64,000 nt of DNA from an uncultured Pseudomonadales bacterium (GCA_947494095.1 CANLTI010000009.1:1-64000); one strand, 5' to 3'; positions 9,776 through 18,171 are shown, counted from the first letter of the stretch. Notes: a model not told the origin generated them from the sequence alone. Translations and numbers: made by a program.

Positions 9776-10645
9776 TTAGCCTTTGATTTTACTCGCTTCG
9801 TAAAGGGCAATGCTTAATATCATACTGCCGCCAATCAGCGTTTGCACGGTGGGCTGTTCTGCCAAAATAAGCCAGCTTAAGCCAATGGCAATAGGTGGTT
9901 GTAAACAACTAATGAGACTGGCCGATTTTGCCTGCATGACACGTAAACTCATCGAAAATAGTGTATGACCGAGTGCGGTGCTCACTATGCCGAGTAATAG
10001 TAGCATCAACCAAGTGTTGCTAGAGGCCAGTATAAGACTCGGGTAATCAATAAAAGCAGCGGTGAATAGCATAATGACTAATAATTGATAGGTCATTATG
10101 CTCTGACTTGACTCTTGTGACAGCCAGCGTCGCTGTACAATATTACGTATCGCCCATGTCACGCCCGATAATAAGCCAAAGGCGACACCTAAAAAGGCTT
10201 GGCTATTGAGATCCCACGAGGGCACCATTAAGCCGACGCCCATCAATACAGCCACACCGGCGAGCACATCATTTTTTTGAGGTTTTTGTTTATCGAGCAG
10301 AGGCTCGACAATGACGGTGATCACCGGAAAGCTATAATGCGCCAAAATACCAATGGCGACGGTTGATATTTGCATTGCATGAAAAAAACTACTCCAATGG
10401 CAGGCCATTAAAGCCCCCACTAACAAAACGAATAAATAGCTTTTTCGGGCTTTGAGTGTCAGTAGATTTTGACTGCGCTGTAATTGCAAGATAATACACA
10501 AGGCAATACATGCAATAGCGCACCGTGCAAAAGTAATCGTTATCGCATCGAGGGGAATGGACTTCGATAATACGCCATTAATGGCCAAGATAACGGTCGC
10601 GCTATACAGTGCTAAAAGCCCGCGTTGGTGACTGATCATAATCAT
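9776..10645 (-). CDS. DMT superfamily transporter (EamA family)
   Basis: A 289-aa inner-membrane protein with about ten hydrophobic segments in two EamA repeats. The first repeat includes LAINGVLSKSIPLDAITITFARCAIACIAL, and the second includes LGVAFGLLSGVTWAIRNIVQRRWL. Members export amino acids, metabolites or drugs by exchange or proton coupling; the substrate here is unknown. The second ATG (10639), with GGAT five to eight bases upstream, may be the real start. The gene is separated from sppA by a dispersed repeat (10686-10895). Confidence 0.88.
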   Translation of the reverse strand: MIMISHQRGLLALYSATVILAINGVLSKSIPLDAITITFARCAIACIALCIILQLQRSQNLLTLKARKSYLFVLLVGALMACHWSSFFHAMQISTVAIGILAHYSFPVITVIVEPLLDKQKPQKNDVLAGVAVLMGVGLMVPSWDLNSQAFLGVAFGLLSGVTWAIRNIVQRRWLSQESSQSIMTYQLLVIMLFTAAFIDYPSLILASSNTWLMLLLLGIVSTALGHTLFSMSLRVMQAKSASLISCLQPPIAIGLSWLILAEQPTVQTLIGGSMILSIALYEASKIKG

Positions 10646-10685
10646 CCATTTTCAATGGTGCGCATAAAAGAAAAAGCGGCTGAAT

Positions 10686-10895
10686 TAAGGGACGAGGAAA
10701 AAATACATTATCCAATAATACTTGTTTTCTGCTTCCTCTCCTCGACATTATGCTCCTGCAATGTCTAATAAGGGGCTCCTGCCCCGATGCGTTGCTCAAA
10801 GCGTTACATGCCCCGGCATGCGCCCCTTCGAGCGCCTTGCCGAGAAAACAGAACTCTACGTCTAATTGGACAAACTATTATTGCCTCGCCCCTAA
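10686..10895 (+). repeat. dispersed repeat family 1, copy A (about 210 bp, TIR-bounded)
   Basis: Starts TAAGGGACGAGGAAA and ends CCTCGCCCCTAA, giving imperfect terminal inverted repeats of about 12 bp. Interior blocks CTCGACATTATGCTC, AAGGGGCTCCTGCCC, AAAGCGTTACATGCC, GAGCGCCTTGCCGA and GGACAAACTATTATTG recur in copies B (18172-18378) and C (19889-20108). It carries no transposase; short frames inside it are shared only because the DNA is repeated. It behaves like a miniature inverted-repeat element. Confidence 0.8.
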
Positions 10896-10989
10896 GCCGC
10901 TTTTGTCCAGCTACAAGACTTTACTCTACTCCGTCCCTATAAGTAGTTCGCAAATGTAACATAGTGGTGAACACTACGGCTTTATAGCG

Positions 10990-12873
10990 TTAATAGGCAA
11001 TGCATTGTGCGCATAGCGCAACGGTTGCCGGTGATGCTTGCGGGTTGCTCGTTTGTACTTTGAGCTGTTGTGCAATAAGCGCCGTTAATGCCTGGTTATC
11101 AAAGGTTGATTGCGCACTGTGGAGTAATGCTTGGCTGGGGCTTTTTTGCCCTAAGCTCGCGCTAATACTTTGCATGTGGGTGCTCAGCATTAGGCGCTTC
11201 ATAATTTGCTCTGCCGGTGAAAGTGTGCGCTCGATGAGTTTAACGTGAGGTGTTGTTAAGCCTGCTAATTGAGCTGCTTGTGCGATGGCATCATTTAAAT
11301 AACCGGTTTGATCAACTAGATTTAATGCTTGCGCTTTTTGACCTAGCCAAACTCGACCCTCGGCAACTTTTTGAATGTCTTCTAGGCTGCTCTTTCTGGC
11401 CTCGGCCGTGAGGGTTAAAAATTTTCGATAAACCGATTCAACCCCTAGTTGAAATACGTGCTTTGCTTCGTCGGTCATTGGGCGGCCTAATTGAAATAAG
11501 CCTGCAAGCTCACTGGTGGCAATACCGTCGGAGGTGATGCCGACTTTATCGAGTGTGTGCTCAAACGTTGGGACAATACTAAATACACCAATAGAGCCTG
11601 TGATGGTTGTGGTTGTCGCAAAAATTTGATCAGCTGCGGTGGCTATCCAATAACCGCCAGACGCCGCCACGCTACCCATTGATACTACCACCGGTTTGCC
11701 GGCGGCGCGCGTGGCTATGATTTCTTGCCGAATAAGCTCAGAGGCAAATGCGCTGCCGCCGCCGCTGTCAATGCGCAGTACGACAGCCTTTAGGTCATCG
11801 TTATGACGTGCTTTGCGGATAAGTGTTGAGAGCGTGTCGCCACCAATACTACCTTCTGGTTGCTCGCCGTCGGTGATGGTGCCAGCGGCCACAATCAGCC
11901 CAATATTCCCTTTTTGTTGCATTTTTTTGAAGGCAAGCTCTTGCTGATAATCAAAAAGGCTAATGCGGTGAAAGGTGTGTTTATCCTCTTTGTGGGGGCC
12001 GAATTCCATGCGTAAATAATCGATTAAATTTTGTTGGCTGCCGACTTTATCCACAAGGTTGTACGCTTTAGCCAGTTGTGCGGTATTGCCTTCGTTATCG
12101 TTGAGCAGTTGCGGCAGGTTTTTAATGTATCGATCTAAGCTGCCTGCGTCCAAATGACGTCGTTGCTCGATATCGTGGCTATAGGTTGCCCAGAGTGATT
12201 CTATCCATTGCGTATTGTGCGCGCGTGAAGGTTCGGACATGTCGGTGCGAATATAAGGTTCGACAAAATCTTTGAAGGTGCCTGATTTAAATACATGAAC
12301 ATTAATGCCGAGTTTATCAATAAGGCCTTTGAAGTAATTGCGATATAGCCCAAAGCCGGTAATAGCAACACCCCCCATATCGTGGATATAAATAGTACTT
12401 GCGTAACTGGCCAGGTAGTACTGTTGCTGGTCAAGCATATTACTATAAGCAATAACGGGTTTATCGTTGGCTTTAAAGGCCTCTATGGCTTGGCCTAGCT
12501 CTTGAAGTTTACTGACCCCAGCGCCGCCTAGATCATCGAGTTTGATAATCAGTGCGGTGACCCGTGAGTCAAACGTCGCCTGATTAATCGCCTCAATGAG
12601 GCTGCGCAGCTCGGTTTCTGCCGGTTTATTACTACCGGTGAGTGAGGCTAACGGTGGCTCATAACTTATTTGATCAACCAGCGTACCTGTTGGGGCTATA
12701 AATAGCGGGCCTGCTTTTTCTATAGGTTTTGGGGCCGACTCTAGGGCTGCGGAAATAAAAATCACCAGCAGGCCAATAAAAAGAAGATTAAGCAGTGCCA
12801 CGCGAAACCAGCTAACAGCACCCCAAATAAAGCGCCATAAACGCACTACGATATTACTTTTAGAAGAGCTCAT
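10990..12873 (-). CDS. sppA: signal peptide peptidase SppA, 67K type (protease IV)
   Basis: A 627-aa membrane-anchored serine protease that degrades cleaved signal peptides in the periplasmic face of the inner membrane. One N-terminal anchor (residues 23-43) is followed by two tandem SppA/ClpP-fold domains, the duplicated 67K form. The Ser/Lys dyad is split between them: Lys201 in SGTFKDFVEPY of the N-terminal domain and Ser405 in SVAASGGYW of the C-terminal domain. Both are present, so it should be active. It overlaps nothing but lies 8 bp after the DUF2069 gene, indicating a two-gene operon. Confidence 0.95.
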   Translation of the reverse strand: MSSSKSNIVVRLWRFIWGAVSWFRVALLNLLFIGLLVIFISAALESAPKPIEKAGPLFIAPTGTLVDQISYEPPLASLTGSNKPAETELRSLIEAINQATFDSRVTALIIKLDDLGGAGVSKLQELGQAIEAFKANDKPVIAYSNMLDQQQYYLASYASTIYIHDMGGVAITGFGLYRNYFKGLIDKLGINVHVFKSGTFKDFVEPYIRTDMSEPSRAHNTQWIESLWATYSHDIEQRRHLDAGSLDRYIKNLPQLLNDNEGNTAQLAKAYNLVDKVGSQQNLIDYLRMEFGPHKEDKHTFHRISLFDYQQELAFKKMQQKGNIGLIVAAGTITDGEQPEGSIGGDTLSTLIRKARHNDDLKAVVLRIDSGGGSAFASELIRQEIIATRAAGKPVVVSMGSVAASGGYWIATAADQIFATTTTITGSIGVFSIVPTFEHTLDKVGITSDGIATSELAGLFQLGRPMTDEAKHVFQLGVESVYRKFLTLTAEARKSSLEDIQKVAEGRVWLGQKAQALNLVDQTGYLNDAIAQAAQLAGLTTPHVKLIERTLSPAEQIMKRLMLSTHMQSISASLGQKSPSQALLHSAQSTFDNQALTALIAQQLKVQTSNPQASPATVALCAQCIAY

Positions 12874-12881
12874 GAAGATCC

Positions 12882-13316
12882 TTATTGTGAATGAGTATTT
12901 TGACGGTGCTCAAATTTAATTTTTTCGATGAGTAGTAGCCAGCGTGCTGTCATCATGCTTGTCACAAATAATGAAGTGCTCGCAATGAGTAGTACGCTAT
13001 CAAAAAGGTCTGGGCTTAAGCCCATGACACCTTCTACACCTTTTATAAAGTAAAGCAAAATAACAAAGCATAACCACAAATAGGTGCGGCGGCGCTGTAC
13101 GCGTAAACCAAACCAAAAAAGCAGCAGCGGCAAACATTGTACCGTCCACTGGAGCAAGCTGATGCCCTCGGGTCTTAACCATTGATGCACACTAAATAAC
13201 GTTAAGAGCATAATATAGAAGACCAAGGTGAGGCGGTGCCCAATACGGGCTTTGTACTGCAAGGTGCTTATTATGTGCGTGATGGGAGGTTCGGTGTTAT
13301 CGGTCGATATTGTCAT
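12882..13316 (-). CDS. DUF2069 family inner-membrane protein
   Basis: A 144-aa protein with four predicted membrane segments (about residues 28-45, 58-72, 79-95 and 103-125), ending in a charged tail. The QWLRPEGISLLQW and LFWFGLRVQRRRTYLWLCFVILLYFIKGV segments match DUF2069, a small gammaproteobacterial integral membrane family of unknown function. The family is often adjacent to wrbA-type genes, and a WrbA-like gene is indeed next upstream across a dispersed repeat. It is followed immediately by sppA. Confidence 0.82.
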   Translation of the reverse strand: MTISTDNTEPPITHIISTLQYKARIGHRLTLVFYIMLLTLFSVHQWLRPEGISLLQWTVQCLPLLLFWFGLRVQRRRTYLWLCFVILLYFIKGVEGVMGLSPDLFDSVLLIASTSLFVTSMMTARWLLLIEKIKFEHRQNTHSQ

Positions 13317-13329
13317 AGAGTGTCTGATT

Positions 13330-13394
13330 CTGTAGCTGTCTAGTTATTAACGGTGTGGTTGTTTAATTTTGTGGCTGTTTAAATTTGTAGCTGT
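13330..13394. repeat. minisatellite-like GTGGCTGTTTAAATTT repeats flanking a TIR element
   Basis: About three degenerate units (GTGGTTGTTTAATTTT, GTGGCTGTTTAAATTT, GTAGCTGT) lead into the left end of family 2 copy D. A further unit, GTAGCTGTTTAAATTTGTA, follows its right end at about 13652-13670. The direct repeat across the element may be an insertion-related duplication. Confidence 0.5.
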
Positions 13395-13651
13395 GTAACT
13401 ATTCAGCCGAGCAAAAAAAACCTCTTAACAGGGTGCTGATGGGTTATTTTCTGGGCATTTAAGCGCCGGGCCTTGCAGGGAAAGCAAGAGTTAGACAGTG
13501 CAGGAGCACACTGTCGAGAGCGCTTATATAGCGACCAGCCCCAGCATGGATGCGTGGGGGTAGACTTTGCAGGAGCACAAAGTCGCAGATGGCTTGAGCG
13601 GCCCAGTAAATGATTCATTAGCGCCCGATTTACGCACCTCTGAATAGTTAC
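13395..13651 (+). repeat. dispersed repeat family 2, copy D (257 bp, TIR-bounded)
   Basis: Bounded by a perfect 12-bp terminal inverted repeat: GTAACTATTCAG at 13395-13406 and CTGAATAGTTAC at 13640-13651. The interior matches copy E (23954-24210) in blocks: GGGTGCTGATGGGTT, TGGGCATTTAAGCGCC, TTTATATAGCGACC-like, CCCCAGCATGGATGCG, AGACTTTGCAGGAG, CAAAGTCGCAGATGGCTTGAG and AATGATTCATTAGC. Several strong small hairpins are present. No transposase is encoded, and minus-strand frames inside (starting MNHLLGRSSH) merely reflect the repeat. Confidence 0.8.
13472..13584 (+). ncRNA. serial hairpins with GGA loops inside family 2 copy D
   Basis: Four consecutive plus-strand hairpins. CTTGC/GCAAG (13472-13488) has loop AGGGAAA. 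GACAGTG/CACTGTC (13494-13515) has loop CAGGAGCA. CCCCAGCATGGATGCGTGGGG (around 13538-13560) exposes AUGGAU. GACTTTG/CAAAGTC (13563-13584) has loop CAGGAGCA again. The second and fourth share the same loop, but their stems differ at two adjacent base pairs by paired changes. GGA-in-loop arrays are the hallmark of CsrA/RsmA-binding RNAs. Transcription is not shown. Confidence 0.3.
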
Positions 13652-13659
13652 GTAGCTGT

Positions 13660-14271
13660 TTAAATTTGTAACTGCACGGCAAGATTGGCGATACGCTTGC
13701 CTAGCGCTTGGCAGCTGTTTATTTCATCGTTGCTGAGCTGAGCTTGATGATTGGCAGTGGCGGCGTGCTGGTTGTGCACGTGGCTGGCACCGTAAGGGCC
13801 ACCGCCGCTGCGAGTATGATGGATCGATTCTTCGCTGTAAGGAATGCCGGTAATAATCATGCCGTGGTGCAGTAATGGCAGCATCATACTCAGTAGTGTG
13901 CTCTCTTGTCCGCCATGCATACTGCTTGACGAGGTAAAGACGCCGGCAGGTTTATCAATAAGACTGCCATTAAGCCATTGCGTCGCGGTAGTATCCCAAA
14001 AATATTTTAATGGCGCGGCCATATTGCCAAAGCGTGTGGGGCTGCCGAGTATTAAGCCTGAGCAATCAGTTAAGTCTTCGGGGGTGCAGTAAGGTGCCCC
14101 TTGCGTGGGAATACACGGCTCTGTTTGTTCGGTCGTGGTTTGCACGCGCGGAACGGTACGTAAAACAGCATTGGCGCCATTTACACTGTTAACGCCTCGT
14201 GCAATGCTTTTTGCCAGCATGGCGGTTGCGCCATTAGCGCTGTAGTAAAGAATTAATATATCGCGAGTCAT
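13660..14271 (-). CDS. wrbA: WrbA-like flavodoxin-fold NAD(P)H:quinone oxidoreductase
   Basis: A 203-aa FMN protein that reduces quinones by two electrons. The N-terminal phosphate-binding loop is ILYYSANGATAMLAKSIARG (residues 7-26). GLILGSPTRFGNMAAPLKYFWD (73-94) and FTSSSSMHGGQESTLLSMMLPLLHHGMIITG are characteristic of WrbA/Lot6-type proteins, including the GPYGASHV segment. It lies upstream of the DUF2069-sppA pair and downstream of the arsC-like gene in the same orientation. Its stop codon lies in the repeat flank at 13652-13676. Confidence 0.9.
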   Translation of the reverse strand: MTRDILILYYSANGATAMLAKSIARGVNSVNGANAVLRTVPRVQTTTEQTEPCIPTQGAPYCTPEDLTDCSGLILGSPTRFGNMAAPLKYFWDTTATQWLNGSLIDKPAGVFTSSSSMHGGQESTLLSMMLPLLHHGMIITGIPYSEESIHHTRSGGGPYGASHVHNQHAATANHQAQLSNDEINSCQALGKRIANLAVQLQI

Positions 14272-14391
14272 TGTTCCATTACTTGTTGGGTGGCTTGTTC
14301 ACAGGGTTTTTCAAATGCGTTGCTCACATTACAAGCTCAAGCCGTTGGTTGGCGTAGGCAGCCGATTGAGCGTTTGACTGCATTATACGAT

Positions 14392-14760
14392 TTATGACGA
14401 TAGCAGTTGTAGGACGTTTTCGGGTGGGCGACCGAGTACGGCTTGGCAGATATCACCGGTTTCTTTCATCACTATTGGGCGCTCGATGAGTTTGGGGTGG
14501 TCGCTCATGGCCTGTAGTAATTGCGCGTCAGTGTGTTGAATGCTGGCTAGATTTAGGGTCGTGTATGCCTCTTCTTGGGTGCGTAGGAGTGCGCGAGGGG
14601 TGAGCCCGAGAGCGGCTAAGCAACTTGCGAGCGCTGTAATGCTAGGCGGTGTTTTAAGATACAGCACAATACGAGGAGTGATGCCGTGTTGCTCTAATAA
14701 AGCGAGTGTTTGGCGAGATTTGGAGCAGCGAGGGTTGTGATAAACGGTGTAGGTGATCAT
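14392..14760 (-). CDS. arsC: ArsC/YfgD family thiol reductase
   Basis: A 122-aa thioredoxin-fold protein of the glutaredoxin-dependent arsenate reductase (ArsC/YfgD) group. The catalytic cysteine is Cys12 in NPRCSKSRQTLALLEQHG. LIERPIVMKETG near residue 90 carries the conserved cis-proline segment of the family. A clear arsenate-specific genetic context (arsR, arsB) is absent, so this is more likely the YfgD-type housekeeping paralogue. The gene is followed 120 bp later by the WrbA-like gene and is divergent from yihY. Confidence 0.85.
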   Translation of the reverse strand: MITYTVYHNPRCSKSRQTLALLEQHGITPRIVLYLKTPPSITALASCLAALGLTPRALLRTQEEAYTTLNLASIQHTDAQLLQAMSDHPKLIERPIVMKETGDICQAVLGRPPENVLQLLSS

Positions 14761-14928
14761 AGGGCTTGCTGTAGAGGCTCGAAAGGGTTAAGTCGCTGTG
14801 AAAGTAGGCAAAAAAACAGACAAGGCTATATCTTAACGTACTTAGTGCTCTTTAAGGGTTATGCTTACACATTTGTTCTATCATTTTTATGGCTTTGGCC
14901 CGAGTAAGGTATTGAGAGGTGAGTGATT

Positions 14929-16239
14929 GTGTTTAAGTTAGAGAAAGATCATTGGGTGAGCTTTGGTCTTGGGGCCAAGATCTTTGTATTAAGTTTGGTG
15001 CGTGATTTTAACGCGGCAGGCTGCCAAAAAAGCGCAGCAGCGTTGACCTATATGACTTTGTTTGCACTCGTGCCTTTGTTAATGGTTTTTTATTCTGTGT
15101 TTTCAATGGTGCCAGCATTTGAAGGCTTGAGTGAGCAATTGCAAGACACCCTTTTTTCTAACTTACTGCCTGAGTCGAGTCAATCAGTCAAAACCTATTT
15201 GCACAGTTTTTCTTCTCAGGCGCGCAATCTCACGCTGCCAGGGATGGGAATGTTATTTGTGACGGCATTTTTGATGTTGACCAATATCGAAAAAAACTTT
15301 AATACCATTTGGGGGGTGACGCAAGCAAGGCGAGGACTACTCAAGTATTTGCGTTATTGGGCGGTATTGAGTATTGGGCCTATTATGCTCGCCATGACAA
15401 TGGCGATGAGCACTTATGTGTTATCACTTAAGTTGGTCTTTAATGAATATGACCCGATTGGCGTGATGCCGCTATTGTTCAAATTATTGCCGCTGCTCAT
15501 AATGACCTTTGTGTTTGCCATGCTGTTTTCTACGGTACCCAATTGCCGAGTTCCCATGAAATACGCCTTTATTGGTGGTTTTGTGACCGCGCTTTGCTTT
15601 GAGTTGGTGAAAGGCCTGTTTGGGCGGTTTGTATCAAACACAAGTTTTGAGCTTATTTATGGCGCATTTGCGGTTGTACCACTGTTTTTAATTTGGATAA
15701 ACCTATTGTGGACGATTGTTTTGTCGGGCGCGATTTTGGTGCGTACATTAGCTGAGCGTAATTACGTGAATGTACGCGGCCGTAAAACGGACTTGGCGCA
15801 AGCGATCGAATGCTTGGCGATGTTTTATCAGCATCATAAACAAGGCCGTGTCGTGGGCGATAAGCATTGTTATCACTTGGGTCTGGGCGTGGTGTATTGG
15901 CAAAAGTTAAGACAATCGTTGATTCAAGCGAATTGGATTGTAGAGACTAGCGACGGCGACTATACCTTGTGCCGAAGTTTTAGCGAGCTCAGTTTGTGGG
16001 ATTTAGTCGTATTGTTAGAAATTAAAGTTAGCGATCTCGAAAAGAAAATGCCCTCAATACCGAGCGCTGCCTGGGGTAAGCACTTTTCGGATCTTCGTAG
16101 TAACGTAGTGACGGCTGCCCACGCAGAGTTTGATGTGTCTTTGCAGGCGCTACTAGAGCGCGAAGTGCAAAAACCTCTCTCGGTATTATCGGATGCACAG
16201 CAAAGTATAGATGCCGGTGATTCGTCGAGCGATAAATAG
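14929..16239 (+). CDS. yihY: YihY/BrkB family inner-membrane protein
   Basis: A 436-aa protein of the YihY (virulence factor BrkB) family. Six or seven hydrophobic segments occupy roughly residues 30-280: NAAGCQKSAAALTYMTLFALVPLLMVFYSVF first, then MLFVTAFLMLTNIEKNFNTIWGV, ending FAVVPLFLIWINLLWTIVLSGAILV. A cytosolic C-terminal winged-helix-like tail of about 150 residues follows. The family's function is unsettled; it is not RNase BN, as once annotated. GTG 14929 is preferred (AGGTGA six bases upstream) over GTG 14923. It is divergent from arsC. Confidence 0.9.
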   Translation: MFKLEKDHWVSFGLGAKIFVLSLVRDFNAAGCQKSAAALTYMTLFALVPLLMVFYSVFSMVPAFEGLSEQLQDTLFSNLLPESSQSVKTYLHSFSSQARNLTLPGMGMLFVTAFLMLTNIEKNFNTIWGVTQARRGLLKYLRYWAVLSIGPIMLAMTMAMSTYVLSLKLVFNEYDPIGVMPLLFKLLPLLIMTFVFAMLFSTVPNCRVPMKYAFIGGFVTALCFELVKGLFGRFVSNTSFELIYGAFAVVPLFLIWINLLWTIVLSGAILVRTLAERNYVNVRGRKTDLAQAIECLAMFYQHHKQGRVVGDKHCYHLGLGVVYWQKLRQSLIQANWIVETSDGDYTLCRSFSELSLWDLVVLLEIKVSDLEKKMPSIPSAAWGKHFSDLRSNVVTAAHAEFDVSLQALLEREVQKPLSVLSDAQQSIDAGDSSSDK

Positions 16240-16310
16240 ACGGCGAATGAGTTTGGCATTTTGAAACAGCTGCCTATACTAAGGAGGTGACTCTTTAAAG
16301 GTTTGGCCCT

Positions 16311-16676
16311 ATGGCAACCCCACTACTCATTTGTGATGATTCAAATATGGCCCGCAAGCAGGTTAAAAGGTCTTTGCCTGCTAGCTGGGATGTGGACGTA
16401 ACATTTGCGACAAATGGTGTTGAAGGTGTACAGGCTATTCGAGAAGGCAAGGGTGAGATGGTCTTTTTGGATCTTACTATGCCCGAGCTTGATGGTTTTG
16501 GCGTATTAGAGGCCATAAAAGCCGAAGGGCTTAAGGCGGTGGTGATTGTTATTTCGGGTGATATCCAACCGCAAGCTAAAGCGCGAGTGCAGGCTTTAGG
16601 GGCGTTGGATTTTATTCAAAAGCCTATTAATGCTGATAAGCTTAAAGAATCTTTAGGTAAATTTGGCTTACTGTAG
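16311..16676 (+). CDS. single-domain CheY-like response regulator
   Basis: A 121-aa stand-alone receiver domain. The acidic pocket is Asp9/Asp10, the phospho-acceptor is Asp54 in VFLDLTMPELDG, the switch residue is Ser82 (VISGD) and the conserved lysine is Lys104 (IQKP). There is no output domain, and no histidine kinase or chemotaxis gene is nearby, so it is an orphan whose partner lies elsewhere. The gene follows yihY by 71 bp, perhaps with its own GGAGGTGA-containing leader. Downstream is a GC-rich stem-loop. The pathway is not inferable from sequence alone. Confidence 0.9.
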   Translation: MATPLLICDDSNMARKQVKRSLPASWDVDVTFATNGVEGVQAIREGKGEMVFLDLTMPELDGFGVLEAIKAEGLKAVVIVISGDIQPQAKARVQALGALDFIQKPINADKLKESLGKFGLL

Positions 16677-16726
16677 TGCGCTATTTTTGCCCTTTTTGAG
16701 TGCTGTGCTTTGTAGTGACTTACCTT

Positions 16727-16752
16727 GTAATTATTCAGCCAAGCTGAATATC
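16727..16752. repeat. family 2 remnant G: two terminal repeats joined
   Basis: GTAATTATTCAGCCAAGC matches the left end of copy D (GTAACTATTCAGCCGAGC) with two changes, and is followed at once by CTGAATA, the start of the right end. This looks like an internally deleted element or a solo end pair. Confidence 0.4.
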
Positions 16753-16827
16753 CTAACACTTCTCCATATCAGCAGTTCTACAGACTGGTGCCCATTATCT
16801 TATTTTTATCACTCATGTTTATAGCTA

Positions 16828-16863
16828 GCGCCGCTTACTCTCATTACAGTGAGTAAGCGGCGC
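16828..16863. terminator. 13-bp GC-rich stem-loop after response regulator gene
   Basis: GCGCCGCTTACTC (16828-16840) pairs perfectly with GAGTAAGCGGCGC (16851-16863), with a 10-nt loop. There is no T-run, so a terminator role is only probable. It lies between the receiver gene and the aminotransferase gene. Confidence 0.5.
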
Positions 16864-16962
16864 GAAGCCCTTTGAATGAGCAAAAAAATCATGACTATGG
16901 CTTTACGTCATTGATTCTATGGTTGGCCTATTGTTACTGTATCGCCTTTTGCGAGAATAATT

Positions 16963-18156
16963 ATGTTTGATGCCTTAACTGCACTGCCTAGCGACCCTAT
17001 CCTGGGCCTGATGAAATTGTACCGCGCAGACCTTAATCCACAAAAAGTCGATTTGGGTGTGGGTGTATATAAAAATGATGAGGGTCAGACGCCTGTCATG
17101 AAGGCCGTCACCGCGGCGGAGCACAATTTGCTAGCGGCACAAACGACCAAAACCTACTTAACACCTTTAGGTAACCCCGCCTTTGTAGAGCAAATGCAGC
17201 AATTGGTATTTGGCTCAGGCCTTATGGCTTTAGAGGGGCGAATGGCCGCAGTACAAACGCCGGGAGGTTGCGGGGCTTTACGCGTCGCGGCTGAGCTTAT
17301 TAAAAATGCCAACCCTAAGACTGCTATTTGGCTGAGTAACCCCACGTGGGCGAACCATAAGCCTTTGTTGGGCGATGCGGGCTTGGCGATAAAACAATAT
17401 AGCTATTTGAGCGCTAACCAAACGGCCCTGGATTGGCCAGCGATGCAGGCGGCTTTGGAGCTTATTCCTGCAGGGGATGTGGTATTGCTGCATGCGTGTT
17501 GCCACAACCCAACGGGTGTTGATTTAACCTTTGAGCAATGGCAGTGGGTGGCTAAAACGGCACAGGCAAAAGGTTTTATTCCTTTTATCGATATGGCGTA
17601 TCAAGGTTTTGGTGACACCCTAGCAGAGGACGCAGCAGGGTTGCGACATGTTTTTGCCGAGGTTCCCGAGGCGTTATTGGCGGTATCGTGTTCCAAAAAC
17701 TTTGGTTTGTATCGTGAGCGAGTGGGGTTAGTGGCAACGCTTTGCGCTACTGCTCAGCACGCACAGGCCGCGCAAAGCCATTTTGAGGGTATTGTACGCG
17801 GTATTTATTCTATGCCGCCTAATCACGGTGCTGCTATTGTGGCTGAAATTTTGCAAAGTGCATCATTAACCCAGCAGTGGGATGCCGAACTCACACAAAT
17901 GCGCCAGCGCATTCAAAATTTACGCAGCGATTTTGTACGCAATATGGATGCATTGGGGGTGCAAGGGTTTGATTTTGTGAATCAGCAAAAAGGAATGTTT
18001 TCTTATTTGGGTATTCGTGCTGAGCAGGTGGCATGGTTGGCTAAGCATAAAAGTATTTACCTGCTTAGCAATTCGCGAGCTAGCATTGCAGGGTTGAATC
18101 AAGACAATGTGAGCTATGTTTGTGAAGCGCTCGCGCTATCGCTAAAGCAGCGATAG
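16963..18156 (+). CDS. aspartate/aromatic amino acid aminotransferase (class I-alpha)
   Basis: A 397-aa PLP enzyme of the AspC/TyrB group that exchanges amino groups between aspartate or aromatic amino acids and 2-oxoglutarate. Asn182 lies in HNPTG, Asp210 (PFIDMAYQGF) contacts the pyridine nitrogen, and Lys245 in SCSKNFGLYRERVG forms the Schiff base. The N-terminal DPILGLMKLYRAD and VDLGVGVYKNDEG are typical. AspC and TyrB/PhhC cannot be separated confidently by eye, so no symbol is given. A family 1 repeat begins 15 bp after the stop codon. Confidence 0.92.
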   Translation: MFDALTALPSDPILGLMKLYRADLNPQKVDLGVGVYKNDEGQTPVMKAVTAAEHNLLAAQTTKTYLTPLGNPAFVEQMQQLVFGSGLMALEGRMAAVQTPGGCGALRVAAELIKNANPKTAIWLSNPTWANHKPLLGDAGLAIKQYSYLSANQTALDWPAMQAALELIPAGDVVLLHACCHNPTGVDLTFEQWQWVAKTAQAKGFIPFIDMAYQGFGDTLAEDAAGLRHVFAEVPEALLAVSCSKNFGLYRERVGLVATLCATAQHAQAAQSHFEGIVRGIYSMPPNHGAAIVAEILQSASLTQQWDAELTQMRQRIQNLRSDFVRNMDALGVQGFDFVNQQKGMFSYLGIRAEQVAWLAKHKSIYLLSNSRASIAGLNQDNVSYVCEALALSLKQR

Positions 18157-18171
18157 TGTAAGGCTGGGGCG

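Noticed and set aside
10750..10959. Plus-strand frame starting MLLQCLIRGSCPD, with look-alikes at 18236-18460 (+) and 19756-20073 (-)
   Set aside because: All three lie within family 1 repeats. Their shared SSALPRKQN and TNYYC motifs exist because the DNA is repeated; frames run beyond the element into unrelated sequence and lack ribosome sites.
13403..13618. Minus-strand frame starting MNHLLGRSSHLRLC, with a relative at 23881-24225
   Set aside because: It lies in family 2 repeats. The frame is not preserved by codon-wise change, since the copies differ by indels, and the hairpins better explain the conservation.
14392..14760. Arsenic-resistance island
   Set aside because: Only the ArsC/YfgD-like gene is present; no arsR, arsB or acr3 is found, so a resistance operon is not supported.
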